From Verrucomicrobiota bacterium (GTDB taxonomy: Bacteria > Verrucomicrobiota > Verrucomicrobiia > Limisphaerales > JAHDYP01): a stretch of DNA of 59,944 nucleotides. The notes below the pieces were generated by a model. It worked only from the letters and a program-made list of their open reading frames with translations. It had not been told where the DNA came from and made no database searches. The DNA is taken from the NCBI GenBank assembly GCA_023383055.1, contig JAHDYP010000021.1, positions 1-59,944 of the forward strand, written 5' to 3'. Shown here one piece after another: positions 1 through 8,933 of this stretch. The first letter of the stretch is position 1, and every line of letters begins with the position of its first letter. Position numbers and translations under genes: made by a program.

Positions 1-717
1 GGCAACCTCGGGGACATCGCGGTTCAAATCCGGCCGTTCCAGTCGTCCTGACCAGTAGCTCAGAACCATCGACACGCTCGTGGGACTGCACCACGCGCCG
101 CCCCCGGGATAGTCGAGCTGCGATCGGGTTGGGACGGCGAGGATTCGCCCTCGTCCAGGCTCAGGTGTCGCCGCCATTTCCGGGGGTGCGACGGAACTGT
201 TGAGCAGCGAAACCCCGACGAACTGAAGCACGGTGGGATCCTGGTTGGATGCGTGAACGACGCTGAGTCGGACCCGAAACGACTGCGCGGGTCGGGACAG
301 GACGAGCACGTCGGTCTGGACCTCTCCATCCGGATTGGACTGTTTATCACCGCTCCTGCTGATGGGGCGGCGACGGGGATGTGCGTGGGCATCCCGGCCT
401 GACCAGTAGCCCAGGGTATAGAAACTTCCATTGCGCCCGTCGAAGATCGGCTGTGCGTCGATCCTAAGCAAGGCGCCCGGCGCCAGCGCGATGTTCCAGG
501 AGACGACGATCTGGTCGAAGTCGAATCCGGCCTCGATGATCGGCGAGGTGAGCCTGCCGCCGCCGTCATGGGCAGAGGTTTCGACTTCGAACTGGTCGAA
601 GCGGTCGAAGGAAATGAACCGGCGACCGGTGAGTGGACTGCCGTGAAGTTGAAAAACCACGGTCACCAGGGCAAGGGCCGTGAGCCAGGGCGAGTGAAAC
701 GTGTGAGGAGGTATCAT
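1..717 (-). CDS. C39-type cysteine peptidase, 3' part beyond window edge
   Basis: Open reading frame with ATG at 717 running off the left edge, so about 239 N-terminal residues are visible. The first ~27 residues (MIPPHTFHSPWLTALALV...) look like a signal peptide. The middle is a beta-rich region without a recognised family. At about residue 210 the motif GGAWCSPTSVSMVLSYW appears, which is the catalytic-Cys signature of Peptidase_C39_2-like proteins; the His/Asp part would lie outside the window. The start codon overlaps the stop of the upstream rhomboid gene (ATGA at 714-717), so the two are probably translationally coupled. Probably an exported or envelope-associated protease; the substrate cannot be told. 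The family assignment rests on one motif. Confidence 0.75.
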   Translation of the reverse strand, partial: MIPPHTFHSPWLTALALVTVVFQLHGSPLTGRRFISFDRFDQFEVETSAHDGGGRLTSPIIEAGFDFDQIVVSWNIALAPGALLRIDAQPIFDGRNGSFYTLGYWSGRDAHAHPRRRPISRSGDKQSNPDGEVQTDVLVLSRPAQSFRVRLSVVHASNQDPTVLQFVGVSLLNSSVAPPEMAATPEPGRGRILAVPTRSQLDYPGGGAWCSPTSVSMVLSYWSGRLERPDLNRDVPEVA

Positions 718-1622
718 CGGTGGAGCAGCGCCAGCGCCCAACTCCAGATCAGACTGCCGGCGGCAATGGCGCCTGCCACAAGGCTTGCCGGGGCGTGGTG
801 GCCGGCACGCCCGGGCAACAGACCGAAGAGCGTGCCGAAGACAAGGCCGCCGACGAACCCGCCGAGATGCGCAATGACATCGCTGCTGGGGTTGACGCCG
901 AAAAGGATGAAGAGGAGAACGGCCCCGAACACCCCGCGCGCCAGGAGTCCGGGGGCGGCATGGGGGGCACGGCGTTCCTGCCACGAAGCGGTGGCGAGCA
1001 GGCCCAGCGCGCCCATGACCATGCCGGAGGCACCCAGACCGTGATGGCTTTGGGGATGCAAAAGCAGCCCGGCCAGGTTGCCCATCGCGCCGGCGCACCA
1101 TGCCGCCAGCAGCGCGGTGCCGGCACTCCAGCGCGCCATCGCGAATCCAAGCAGAAGGATGCCGGTGGTCAGGTTCCCCATCAGGTGCGCCAGATCGGCG
1201 TGGAGGGTGATGGCGGTGAACAATCGCCACCATTCGCCCCGAAGCACGGCGCCGCTGCTCATCAGGCCGGCTTCGCGAATAGCCGGTCCCCCGATGCGGC
1301 TCCAGGTGTCGATGAACAGGATCAGCACGCCCCAACCGAGGGCACCCCAGTGAAAGAGCAAGGCGGGAGAGCCATGGGATGGCCGCCAGACCCAGCGCCG
1401 GTTTTCGCGTTGATAGATTTCAAGGATGGTCAGTGCGTGGGGGTACAGGTCCCGCGGGATGAGGAGTTGCCAACCTTCAGATGCGTGCAGGGGAGTGGAT
1501 TCAATGCCCTGACTGAGCAGGGCGACACTCCAATCCATGGCCTGGCGCTCCGAGCGCGCGCGGATCGCAAGGTCTGGAGCGTGAATCAAGGGACTCGGCT
1601 CGGCTGTCGGTTGGGCGGCCAT
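714..1622 (-). CDS. Rhomboid-family intramembrane serine protease
   Basis: Protein of 302 residues. The N-terminal ~80 residues are soluble (a small domain often seen in front of bacterial rhomboids), followed by about six membrane segments. The catalytic dyad is visible: GASG with Ser199, and His252 in AHLGGFVGG. The HxxxxHxxxN pattern (His141, His146, Asn150) typical of the second transmembrane helix is also present. It would cleave membrane proteins within the bilayer. It is first in a two-gene unit with the C39 peptidase, overlapping it by ATGA. The family call is secure; the substrate is unknown. Confidence 0.93.
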   Translation of the reverse strand: MAAQPTAEPSPLIHAPDLAIRARSERQAMDWSVALLSQGIESTPLHASEGWQLLIPRDLYPHALTILEIYQRENRRWVWRPSHGSPALLFHWGALGWGVLILFIDTWSRIGGPAIREAGLMSSGAVLRGEWWRLFTAITLHADLAHLMGNLTTGILLLGFAMARWSAGTALLAAWCAGAMGNLAGLLLHPQSHHGLGASGMVMGALGLLATASWQERRAPHAAPGLLARGVFGAVLLFILFGVNPSSDVIAHLGGFVGGLVFGTLFGLLPGRAGHHAPASLVAGAIAAGSLIWSWALALLHR

Positions 1623-1722
1623 TCAAATCTGGACGTCAATCTGCTACAGTGAGGTCAGGTATGCAACGACGGTCCGGGCCAGTGTGCGCTCAGGAGTGAC
1701 CGCGCCTTGGGCCGTCCCTGGT

Positions 1723-2442
1723 ATGAAAATGATTCAACCAACCTGTCGTGCGCGGTTTACGGCGCGGGATGTCGATTTCGTGGTGGATGTCCTGGGGCGC
1801 GAGGGAAAGGGGAGCACGGTGCTGGTGGGATTGCTGACCGATGAAGAAACCCGGGACCTCATCCTGGACGATCCGGAACTTCATGCGGCGTTGCTCGAGC
1901 GTGGGGGTTGTCTCGAGGTTTCGGCGCGGTTCTACTTCTACGTGTTGGTCAGGCGAGTCCTGGCGCGGGCCGGGATCGAAGACCGGGCGGTCGCCGATTA
2001 CGTGGCCGAATTGCTATCCGAGTATGTGCGCATCGTGAGTTCGCGATGTGAAGTTCCCGGGTTGGACAAGCCGCTGGAGTATTTCTTCGAGATGCTGGCC
2101 GCCCTGCCCAGGGTGGACGAGGGGACGGCATTCCAGGTGCGGGCGCACATGGGGAATCACGCGCTGTTTCTCGCGGGGTTGTTCAAGGAACACATCGAGC
2201 ATCGCGCGGCACGGCGTGGCGCGCCGGGACTCAGCTACTATGAAGAGCTCGGGCGGACGAGCTATCGCGTTGCCGGCGATCATCGGTTGGCCCAGCGCTA
2301 TGCCTTGAGCACCGTTTTCGGAATCCTCTCGCACGAATTCGAGGCGGCGCGCCTGGCCTTGAACGATCTCTCCGAGCGGGTGTTTACCTTTGGCAGCGGG
2401 CCGGACCCGGCGAAGATTCTTGAGGAACCTGGCCGGAATTGA
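1723..2442 (+). CDS. Conserved hypothetical protein
   Basis: About 239 residues from ATG 1723; an in-frame start at 1684 would add 13 residues that look non-coding. The protein is soluble, mostly helical by composition, with no signal peptide, no membrane segment and no catalytic motif that I recognise. Features: a charged N-terminus, a central aromatic helix (RFYFYVLVRRVLARAG) and a C-terminal region rich in His/Tyr/Arg. It is divergent from the rhomboid-C39 pair and stands alone. Codon usage matches its neighbours, so the gene itself looks real. I do not recognise the family. Confidence 0.75.
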   Translation: MKMIQPTCRARFTARDVDFVVDVLGREGKGSTVLVGLLTDEETRDLILDDPELHAALLERGGCLEVSARFYFYVLVRRVLARAGIEDRAVADYVAELLSEYVRIVSSRCEVPGLDKPLEYFFEMLAALPRVDEGTAFQVRAHMGNHALFLAGLFKEHIEHRAARRGAPGLSYYEELGRTSYRVAGDHRLAQRYALSTVFGILSHEFEAARLALNDLSERVFTFGSGPDPAKILEEPGRN

Positions 2443-2780
2443 CCACTCGATGATTCCAACTGCTGTGCTGGCGTCGTCCGCTGGTCGAAAGGTATCTCCA
2501 CCGATTCCAAGGGTCCGCCGATGAGGGAAACGGGTAGGCGTAAGTGAGGGAGGCAGAACCTGGGATCAGCGATAAAGGTGGCGAACCCGGGCCTCGACCA
2601 AGATCTTGATCATCAAAGAGAAGCGCTTCAACGACCATGAACCTGTCACCCTCTCCTGGGTTCTGGAGGGCCGAGTTACACGAGGCCGACATGAATCGAG
2701 CCCTTGAGGCGAATGCGGGCTCGCGGCTCGCCGCGCCGAAGCTCCGAGCGAAGGCGGGTAGCTCGTCCCTCCATGGCCTG
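2443..2780. other. Intergenic region with a degenerate REP pair
   Basis: A 338-bp gap between convergent genes. I see no RNA gene or convincing ORF. Its right part (2664-2773) holds a diverged copy of the REP inverted pair described separately; the left part has no recognisable content. Confidence 0.6.
2664..2773. repeat. Degenerate REPIN (inverted REP pair)
   Basis: The left unit at 2664-2690 reads GGAGGGCCGAGTTACACGAG and matches the REP units at 43.6 and 48.7 kb. The right unit at 2754-2773 keeps only AGCTCGTCCCTCC in inverted orientation. The ~65-bp spacer is GC-rich. This is the same element family as the copies 41-46 kb away, but more decayed. Confidence 0.75.
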
Positions 2781-3407
2781 TTAGTCGGGGAGGAGTCCGA
2801 GCTCAGTGAATGTGCGGCGCGTGGCGGCGGGATCGTGGTGGACGAAGGCGTGCCAGCCGAGTTTCCGGGCGACTTCGACATTTTCGGGGCGGTCGTCGAG
2901 GAAAACGATCTGGGAGGGGATGAATCCGGAGGTGCTTTCGAGCGCGTGGTAGAGGGCGGGGTCGGGTTTCATGGCCCGATGTTCGTAGGAGAGGATGTGG
3001 TGTTTGAAACCGGCGAAGAAGTGGAATTTGGCGCGGATATCCTGGATGGCGAGCTCGTTGGTATTGGAGAGCACGGCGGTGGGGAGGCCGAGGGCGCGGA
3101 GGTGCTCGAGGAGCTCGATCATGGGTTCGATGGGCGAGAAGATATCGCCGAAGCGGGAGGCGAACTCGGGGAAGGGGCAGCGCAAGCCGGTCTGAAGGAC
3201 GAGGGCGTCATAGAACTCGGTGCTGGTTATGGCGCCGCGTTCGTAGTCGAGGAGAAGAGGCGTCCGCAGCATCAGCTCGATGAGTCGGTCGGGGCTGAAG
3301 CGGGTGTGAGGGCTGAGTTGTCGGGCGGCGATGTGGTAATCGAAATCGACGAGGACTTTGCCAAGATCGAAGACGACGAGCCGGAGGTTGGCGGGCTGAG
3401 TGGGCAT
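2781..3407 (-). CDS. HAD-superfamily phosphatase (YihX-like)
   Basis: The ATG at 3407 is chosen because upstream codons belong to recR; this gives 208 residues, normal for HAD subfamily IA. Motif I is FDLGKVLVDFD, with Gly rather than Asp at the second acidic position as in YihX-type phosphatases (FDLGNV...). Motif II is SNT, motif III the Lys in MKPDP, and motif IV FLDDRPENV. Likely a small-molecule phosphatase; substrate unknown. It lies 22 bp downstream of recR and is probably the last gene of the dnaX-ybaB-recR operon. Confidence 0.9.
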   Translation of the reverse strand: MPTQPANLRLVVFDLGKVLVDFDYHIAARQLSPHTRFSPDRLIELMLRTPLLLDYERGAITSTEFYDALVLQTGLRCPFPEFASRFGDIFSPIEPMIELLEHLRALGLPTAVLSNTNELAIQDIRAKFHFFAGFKHHILSYEHRAMKPDPALYHALESTSGFIPSQIVFLDDRPENVEVARKLGWHAFVHHDPAATRRTFTELGLLPD

Positions 3408-3429
3408 GGCGGGTTGAGCTGGGACGGGA

Positions 3430-4035
3430 TCAGGGGAGCAGTTCGCGGCGGCCTTCGAGGGCGTGGCTGAGGGTGAGTTCATCGGCGAACTCAAGGCCGG
3501 AGCCGGCGGGCAGGCCGTGGGCGAGGCGGGTGACGCGGGTGCCGGTGGGGGCGAGTTGCCGGGCGAGGTAGTAGGCGGTGGCATCCCCTTCCACATCGGC
3601 GCCCAGGGCAAGGATGATTTCGCGGATAGCGCCGGGGGTGAGGCGCGACAGGAGTTCGTTGATGCGAAGGTCTTCGGGTTCCACGCCGTTGAGGGGGGAT
3701 AGTTTCCCTCCGAGCACGTGGTATCGGCCGTGGAAGGTGCCGGATTTCTCAAGCAACAGAATGTCGGTGGGTTGCTCGACGACGCAAAGCAGGGCCGGGT
3801 CGCGGCGGGAATCGGTGCAGATGAGGCAGGGCTGTTGTTCCGTGAGAGCGCCGCATTCCTGGCAGGGACGAATCTGGTTGCGGGCGGCCACGATGCTGTC
3901 GGCGAGGCGACGCACGGATTCGGTGTCGGCCTGGACCAGGTGGAGGGCGATCCGTTCGGCGGATCGGGGGCCGATGCCGGGGAGCTTGGCGAGGGCGGAG
4001 ATGAGTTGGAGCAGCGGCTCAGGAAGCGAGGTCAT
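3430..4035 (-). CDS. recR: Recombination mediator protein RecR
   Basis: Protein of 201 residues, the usual length. Features in order: helix-hairpin-helix LAKLPGIGPRSAERIA (residues 16-30), a C4 zinc finger with Cys58, Cys61, Cys70 and Cys73, a Toprim domain from about residue 82, and a C-terminal ATP-binding-like region. With RecO/RecF it loads RecA at SSB-coated gaps. It lies 6 bp downstream of ybaB in the conserved dnaX-ybaB-recR order. Confidence 0.98.
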   Translation of the reverse strand: MTSLPEPLLQLISALAKLPGIGPRSAERIALHLVQADTESVRRLADSIVAARNQIRPCQECGALTEQQPCLICTDSRRDPALLCVVEQPTDILLLEKSGTFHGRYHVLGGKLSPLNGVEPEDLRINELLSRLTPGAIREIILALGADVEGDATAYYLARQLAPTGTRVTRLAHGLPAGSGLEFADELTLSHALEGRRELLP

Positions 4036-4041
4036 GGGCGA

Positions 4042-4353
4042 TCACATGACGCCGGGGAGGTTCATGCCGGCGGTGAGGCGTCCCATTTCCTCGTTGTAGA
4101 TTTCTTTGGCACGGGTCAGGGCCTGGTTGGCGGCGGTGACAATGAGGTCTTCGAGGAGTTGGGCTTCAGCGGGATTGACGGCCTGGGGGTCGATGGTAAC
4201 CGAGGCGAGTGTGCCGTCGCAGCGAGCGACGACTTTGACGGCGCCGCCGCCGCTGGTGGCGTCGACCGTGCGGGCGGTCAATTGGGATTGGACTTCCTCC
4301 ATCTGGCGCTGGATGCGCGCCGCCTGTTTCATGAGTTTGCCGATGCTGGACAT
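4042..4353 (-). CDS. ybaB: YbaB/EbfC-family nucleoid-associated protein
   Basis: 103 residues, standard size. It starts MSSIGKLMKQAARIQRQMEE, the typical amphipathic N-terminal helix of YbaB, followed by the beta-hairpin GAVKVVARCDGTLASVTIDP and the C-terminal helix LLEDLIVTAANQALTRAKE. It is a DNA-binding dimer encoded between dnaX and recR, as in most bacteria. Confidence 0.97.
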   Translation of the reverse strand: MSSIGKLMKQAARIQRQMEEVQSQLTARTVDATSGGGAVKVVARCDGTLASVTIDPQAVNPAEAQLLEDLIVTAANQALTRAKEIYNEEMGRLTAGMNLPGVM

Positions 4354-4389
4354 AGTAGTGTGGTGAAGATCCGTGGGTGGTTAAGGTGA

Positions 4390-6129
4390 TCAACTGGCGC
4401 GGATTTCGACGATTTGGGCTTTGAAGATTTCGATCGCTTTTTGGATGAGTGGATCGGCTTTGAAATCGTTTTTGTCAAGGGGCGGCGCAGGAGCGGCAGC
4501 CGGGGCCGGTATTGAGGGAGAGGGCGGCGGTGTGGGATCGGCTCTCGGCGCGGGAGGCGGTGGGGTGGGGATCGGGGTTGGGGCGGCGGCGATAGGATTG
4601 GGGTTGTCCGCCTTGACGAGTTTGACCTGGGCGTTGGCGTAGCCCGACTCCTTGAGTTTGGTTTGGAGCAGGGTGCGGTTCTTGAGGTTGTCGACTAACT
4701 CGAGGTGGTCGGAAAACTGGGGGTCAAATCCGATCGTGAGGATTTGGTTGGTGAACGAGACCGGGTGCGCCTCGAGAAAGTAGCTGCGGGTGAAAGGGCT
4801 GACCCGGCCGACGGCATCGAGCAGGGTCTGCCAGAGTTCCTGGAGGTCGGTGGCCGGCGTGATTTGGGCGGTTGCCGGAGCAGGGTGCGGGGTGGGCGCA
4901 GTGGGCGAGGGTGTGGAGGTTGGATGGACAGTTTTTGGCTTGGCGGAGCTTGGCGGTGGCGGTTTGGGAGCGGGTGCTGGCGGGGTGGAACCGTTGCGCA
5001 GGGATTGCAGTTGGCGGAGAACGTCCTCGATGGGCACGGCCTGGCGGGCTTCGATGGCTTTGAGGAGGGCGATTTCGAGGAGGATGCGTTTGGATGGGGC
5101 GTCGCGGAGCCGCCATTCATAGTCGATGAGGGTCTCCATGATGCGACTGACGGCGGGGAGATCGGCGAGCGCGGCCTGTTCCGTGAGGGAGTTGGTTTCA
5201 GATTCCGGGAGATCGGTCAGGTTCACTTCCGCGGGGGCGAGGTGATAGAGGAGGAGGGTGCGGAAGTGGCTGAGGAGTTCGGCGAGCAGGCGGCCGAGGT
5301 CCTTGCCGTGGCGGGCGAGTTCGTCGAGGAGGCGGAGGGCATCTCCGAGGCGGCCGGTGAGCAAGGCCTGGGAGAGTTCAAGGATTTGGCGTTGGGCGAC
5401 CAGGCCGAACATGGAGAGGACGTCGTTTTCTTCGATTTGGTCGCCGCAGAAGCTGATGAGTTGATCGAGGGTGGACTCGGCGTCGCGCATGCCGCCATCC
5501 GCGCCGCGGGCGATGGCATGGAGGGCATCCTGATTGATTTTGACGGACTCGAGTTCGGCGATGCGGGCGAGGTGTTGAACGATGAGGGTGGTTGGGATGC
5601 GCCTGAGGTCGAAGCGTTGGCAGCGGGAGAGGATGGTGGGCAGGACTTTTTCAGGTTCGGTGGTGGCGAACATGAATTTGGCGTGAGCGGGTGGTTCTTC
5701 GAGGGTTTTGAGGAGGGCGTTGAAGGCCTCCTTGGTGAGCATGTGGACTTCGTCGATGATATAGATCTTGAACCGGGAGGTGGCGGGGGCGTAGCGGACG
5801 GTATCGCGAAGTTGGCGGATTTCCTCGATGCCGCGGTTGCTGGCGCCGTCGATTTCGATGACGTCGAGGGAACGGCCTTCGGTGATTTCGCGGCAGCGGG
5901 GGTCGGAGTCATCGAAGTCGACCTTGGGGCCGTCGGAACAGTTCAGGCATTTGGCGAAAATGCGGGCGATGGTGGTTTTGCCGGTGCCGCGGGGACCGCA
6001 GAAGAGGTAGGCGTGGGCGATGCGGTTTTGGCGGATGGCGTTGGAGAGGGTTTGGGAGACGTGATCCTGGCCGACGACGTCACTGAAGCGTTGCGGTCGG
6101 TATTTGCGGGCGATGACCTGGTACGACAT
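4390..6129 (-). CDS. dnaX: DNA polymerase III subunit gamma/tau
   Basis: The start is set at ATG 6129 (MSYQVIARKYRPQRFSDVVG, the family's invariant N-terminus), because the upstream in-frame codons translate the SRP RNA gene. This gives about 579 residues. Walker A is GPRGTGKT (45-52), the DExH-like box is IDEVHM (125-130), and the sensor/SRC motif is TILSRCQRF. The zinc module is degenerate: Cys61, Cys64 and Cys79 remain, but the two central Cys of the usual four-Cys set are replaced by other residues. Two Pro/Ala-rich linkers separate the AAA+ part from a tau-like C-terminal domain. It is the clamp-loader ATPase subunit. First gene of dnaX-ybaB-recR. Confidence 0.97.
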   Translation of the reverse strand: MSYQVIARKYRPQRFSDVVGQDHVSQTLSNAIRQNRIAHAYLFCGPRGTGKTTIARIFAKCLNCSDGPKVDFDDSDPRCREITEGRSLDVIEIDGASNRGIEEIRQLRDTVRYAPATSRFKIYIIDEVHMLTKEAFNALLKTLEEPPAHAKFMFATTEPEKVLPTILSRCQRFDLRRIPTTLIVQHLARIAELESVKINQDALHAIARGADGGMRDAESTLDQLISFCGDQIEENDVLSMFGLVAQRQILELSQALLTGRLGDALRLLDELARHGKDLGRLLAELLSHFRTLLLYHLAPAEVNLTDLPESETNSLTEQAALADLPAVSRIMETLIDYEWRLRDAPSKRILLEIALLKAIEARQAVPIEDVLRQLQSLRNGSTPPAPAPKPPPPSSAKPKTVHPTSTPSPTAPTPHPAPATAQITPATDLQELWQTLLDAVGRVSPFTRSYFLEAHPVSFTNQILTIGFDPQFSDHLELVDNLKNRTLLQTKLKESGYANAQVKLVKADNPNPIAAAPTPIPTPPPPAPRADPTPPPSPSIPAPAAAPAPPLDKNDFKADPLIQKAIEIFKAQIVEIRAS

Positions 6130-6188
6130 GGCGTATGGAAGGTGACGCGAGGCAGGGATTGGCTGCCTTTCATGGTTTTGCCGACGAT

Positions 6189-6202
6189 AAAAAAGGCCAG
6201 GG
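6189..6202 (-). terminator. Terminator of the SRP RNA gene
   Basis: On the minus strand the 3' half of the SRP RNA terminal helix (CCCTGGCC) is followed directly by six T. The helix pairs with the RNA 5' end, so the RNA's own closing stem acts as the terminator hairpin. Confidence 0.75.
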
Positions 6203-6287
6203 TGACCACGGCTGATGCGGAGCAAACTACCGTTGCTGCCTTCCGGCCCTGGCGGGATTCGTCCGTCCACATTCCGTGGGCCCTGGC
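6195..6287 (-). ncRNA. ffs: Signal recognition particle RNA, small bacterial type
   Basis: About 93 nt on the minus strand, found by its conserved domain-IV core GGGCCGGAAGGCAGCAACGG (GGAA tetraloop and the asymmetric-loop sequence bound by Ffh). The ends GCCAGGG and CCCTGGC pair to close the hairpin, and a T6 run follows. It lies about 65 bp upstream of dnaX, a location known from many bacteria. It scaffolds the Ffh GTPase for co-translational membrane targeting. Exact ends are estimated from the closing helix. Confidence 0.95.
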
Positions 6288-6326
6288 AAATCTCAGAGGT
6301 TAGTTAAGTCGGCCGGCGGTGGCCCA

Positions 6327-8897
6327 TCAAGCTAAATTCGGGCGAATCACGGAGACGACCGCGGCGGCGGGTTGCAGGTAGCGATCGGCGGCGAGTCGGA
6401 TTTGGTCGGTGGTGACGGCTTCGAAGAGCTGGTCTTCCTGGTCGGAGAAATCGAAACCGAGGCCGTAGAGTTCATCGAGGGCGGTCGACATGGCCAGGCT
6501 GCCCAGGTCCTGTCGGGCGATCTTCTTCTGACCAAGGATTTTGGCTTTGGCGCGGCGCAGTTCGTCCTCCGAAAGTCCTTCCGAGGCGAGCAGTGCCGCT
6601 TCCTGGAGGAGTTCGTGTTCCACGCGATGGGCGTTTTCGGGCGACGTGCCGGCATAGAAGGCAAAGAAACCCGGAACGAGGCCCACGAAGTTTTGGGCGC
6701 CGACGTAGTAGGCGAGGCCGAGGCGTTCACGGATGCGGAGGAACAGCCGGGAACCGAGGTCACTGCAGGTTTCCTGGATGAGCTCGAGGGCGAAGCGGTC
6801 GGGATGCGTGAGGGTGGTTCCGGGAAAGCCGACCATGATGACCGCCTGTTTCTTGTCGCATTGGGTGTCGCTTCGTGTCCCGGGTGACTGGGTTCCCGCG
6901 AGGCTGGGTTGCGGATGCGACTGACCGTTGTGAGACCAGCGAGCGAAGGCGCGGTCGACGGCGGATCGAACCGCGGAGGGATTGACGTCTCCGAAGATGG
7001 CGAGGACACAATTGCGCGGCACGACGATGCGTTGATGGAAGTCGCGGAGGCATTGGGTGGAGAGTTGAGCGACGCTGGATTCGGTGCCGGCGGAATCGAG
7101 GCCATAGCCCGCGGGGCCGAACAAGGCGCGGCGGAGGTTGTTGGCCGCGCATTTGAGGGGCTGATCGCGCTGGGATTTGATGATGGCCTGCTGGAATTGT
7201 CGTTCGCCATCGAACTCACGTTTGGGGAAGGCAGGGTGGAGCAGGACATCGGCGAGGACATTCAGGCCGGTGGCGAAGTCGTCGCGCATGACTTCGAGGC
7301 TGATGCCGAGGGAATGGTAGCCGCTGTAGTTGTCGATGTTGCCGCCGAGGGATTCGATGGTGGTGGCGATGGATTGCGCGTTACGTTTGCGGGTCCCCTT
7401 GAGCAGCATGCGCGCGGTCAACTGGCTCAGGCCATTGTTCTCGAGGTTTTCAGCCAGGACACCACCTTGGAAGAGGGCGCGGAACTCGACGAATGGCAGG
7501 CGCGAGTCGGGTTTGACCAGCAGGCGGAGTCCGTTGGGGGCGTCGAACTTCAGTATGGGTTGGTCGTTGCGTGAGGCGGTCGTGTGCTGCCGTCGCGGGG
7601 ACGTGCCCTTGGGGAGGAGAGCGTAGAGGGTGAGGTTGTCCTGGGTGAGGTATTGTCGGGCGACTTTCCGCAGTTGTGAGGGGTGTAGGGCGCGGACGGA
7701 ATCGAGATAGTGGTCGGAGAAGTGGAGGTCTCCGGCGGCGAGCCAATTGGCGCCAAGATCCTGGGCCTGGCCTTGCATGGTTTTGCGGGTGGCCAGCGTG
7801 CCGGCGACGAACTGTTTGAGGGCTTTCCGCCATTCGGAGAGGGGGATCAGGCGTTTCTGAAGGCGTTGGACTTCGGCGAGCATGGCCCGGGCCGCGGGTT
7901 GATACTGGTCGGCATCGGCCACCGCGCTGATCCCGAACAGGCCGGGGTTGCCCGGGTTGTAGGTCCAGGCATCGACCGAGTGGACGAGGCGTTGACGTTC
8001 GCGGACGGATTGGAAGAGTCTGGAGCTGCGTCCGGCGCCGAGCAGCGTGGCGAGGACATCCAGGGCCGGGATGTCGTGGTGTCGGAGCTCCGGGATATGC
8101 CAGGAGCCGTGAAAATGGCCCAGTTCGATCGGGGCCTCCTCGACGACCTCGCGGAAGGCGACCTGGCGTGGTTCGGAGGGGAGGACGAGGGGCGGTAAGG
8201 GTTTGGCCTTGGCCTGGGCGAAGGCGGACTGGAGTTGTTCGAGGATTTGGCTGGTGTGAACGTCGCCGACCACGACGAAGAAGAGGTTATTGGGGACGTA
8301 GCGCTCGCGGTAGTAGGCGTGGATATCGGCGGGGCGCAATTCGTTGAAGATGTCCGGGTACCCAATGACGGTGTAGCGGTAGGGGCTTTGGGTATAGGCG
8401 GATTCGAAGAGGCGGCGGCTGGAACGACGCCCGGGGTCGTCATGATTCATGTCCATCTCGCGGCGGATGACCTCGAGTTCCTTGGCGAGTTCGGCGTCGG
8501 GAAGGGAGGCGTGCTGCATGATGTCGGCGAGGACATCGATGGCCACCTGGGCGCCGGGGGAGGGGACATTGATCCAGTAAACGGTGCGATCGAACGAGGT
8601 ATAGGCGTTGAGGTAACCGCCGGCTTCCTGGATTTCCTGATCGATGCGTCCGGGGCCGCGGCTTTCGGTGCCTTTGAAGAGCATGTGTTCGAGCACGTGC
8701 GACAGGCCGGCGCCGAGCCAGCGACCTTCGTGGATACTGCCGGTGCGGCACCATGCCTGGGCGGAGACGACGGGGGCGCTATGATCTTCTCGGATAATAG
8801 CGATCAACCCGTTGTCGAACGTGGTCAGGGAGGTGTCGGTCGGAACCTGGGGCAGTGGATCGGTGGGGAAGGGGGAGACAATGCGTTTTCTTTTCAC
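6327..8897 (-). CDS. M16 zinc peptidase, two fused M16 units
   Basis: 856 residues containing two tandem M16 (pitrilysin/processing-peptidase) halves. The N-terminal half has the inverted zinc motif HVLEH (His67, Glu70, His71) with a downstream Glu-rich helix (KELEVIRREM) that supplies the third ligand. The second half, from about residue 450, aligns in pattern (FRALFQGGVLAEN..., TARMLLKGT) but has lost HxxEH, as expected for the non-catalytic half that closes the chamber. No clear signal peptide follows the chosen ATG at 8897. Likely a peptidase for unstructured peptides; whether it is cytoplasmic or periplasmic is unclear. Confidence 0.95.
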   Translation of the reverse strand: MKRKRIVSPFPTDPLPQVPTDTSLTTFDNGLIAIIREDHSAPVVSAQAWCRTGSIHEGRWLGAGLSHVLEHMLFKGTESRGPGRIDQEIQEAGGYLNAYTSFDRTVYWINVPSPGAQVAIDVLADIMQHASLPDAELAKELEVIRREMDMNHDDPGRRSSRRLFESAYTQSPYRYTVIGYPDIFNELRPADIHAYYRERYVPNNLFFVVVGDVHTSQILEQLQSAFAQAKAKPLPPLVLPSEPRQVAFREVVEEAPIELGHFHGSWHIPELRHHDIPALDVLATLLGAGRSSRLFQSVRERQRLVHSVDAWTYNPGNPGLFGISAVADADQYQPAARAMLAEVQRLQKRLIPLSEWRKALKQFVAGTLATRKTMQGQAQDLGANWLAAGDLHFSDHYLDSVRALHPSQLRKVARQYLTQDNLTLYALLPKGTSPRRQHTTASRNDQPILKFDAPNGLRLLVKPDSRLPFVEFRALFQGGVLAENLENNGLSQLTARMLLKGTRKRNAQSIATTIESLGGNIDNYSGYHSLGISLEVMRDDFATGLNVLADVLLHPAFPKREFDGERQFQQAIIKSQRDQPLKCAANNLRRALFGPAGYGLDSAGTESSVAQLSTQCLRDFHQRIVVPRNCVLAIFGDVNPSAVRSAVDRAFARWSHNGQSHPQPSLAGTQSPGTRSDTQCDKKQAVIMVGFPGTTLTHPDRFALELIQETCSDLGSRLFLRIRERLGLAYYVGAQNFVGLVPGFFAFYAGTSPENAHRVEHELLQEAALLASEGLSEDELRRAKAKILGQKKIARQDLGSLAMSTALDELYGLGFDFSDQEDQLFEAVTTDQIRLAADRYLQPAAAVVSVIRPNLA

Positions 8898-8933
8898 GAT
8901 GGGCGGGAAGGGGGGTGAACTGACGCGGCTGGC

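Noticed and set aside
4705..6303. Long plus-strand open frame (532 codons) opposite dnaX
   Set aside because: Gly/Glu/Ala-rich translation without any motif; the minus strand encodes an unmistakable DnaX. GC-rich codon shadow.
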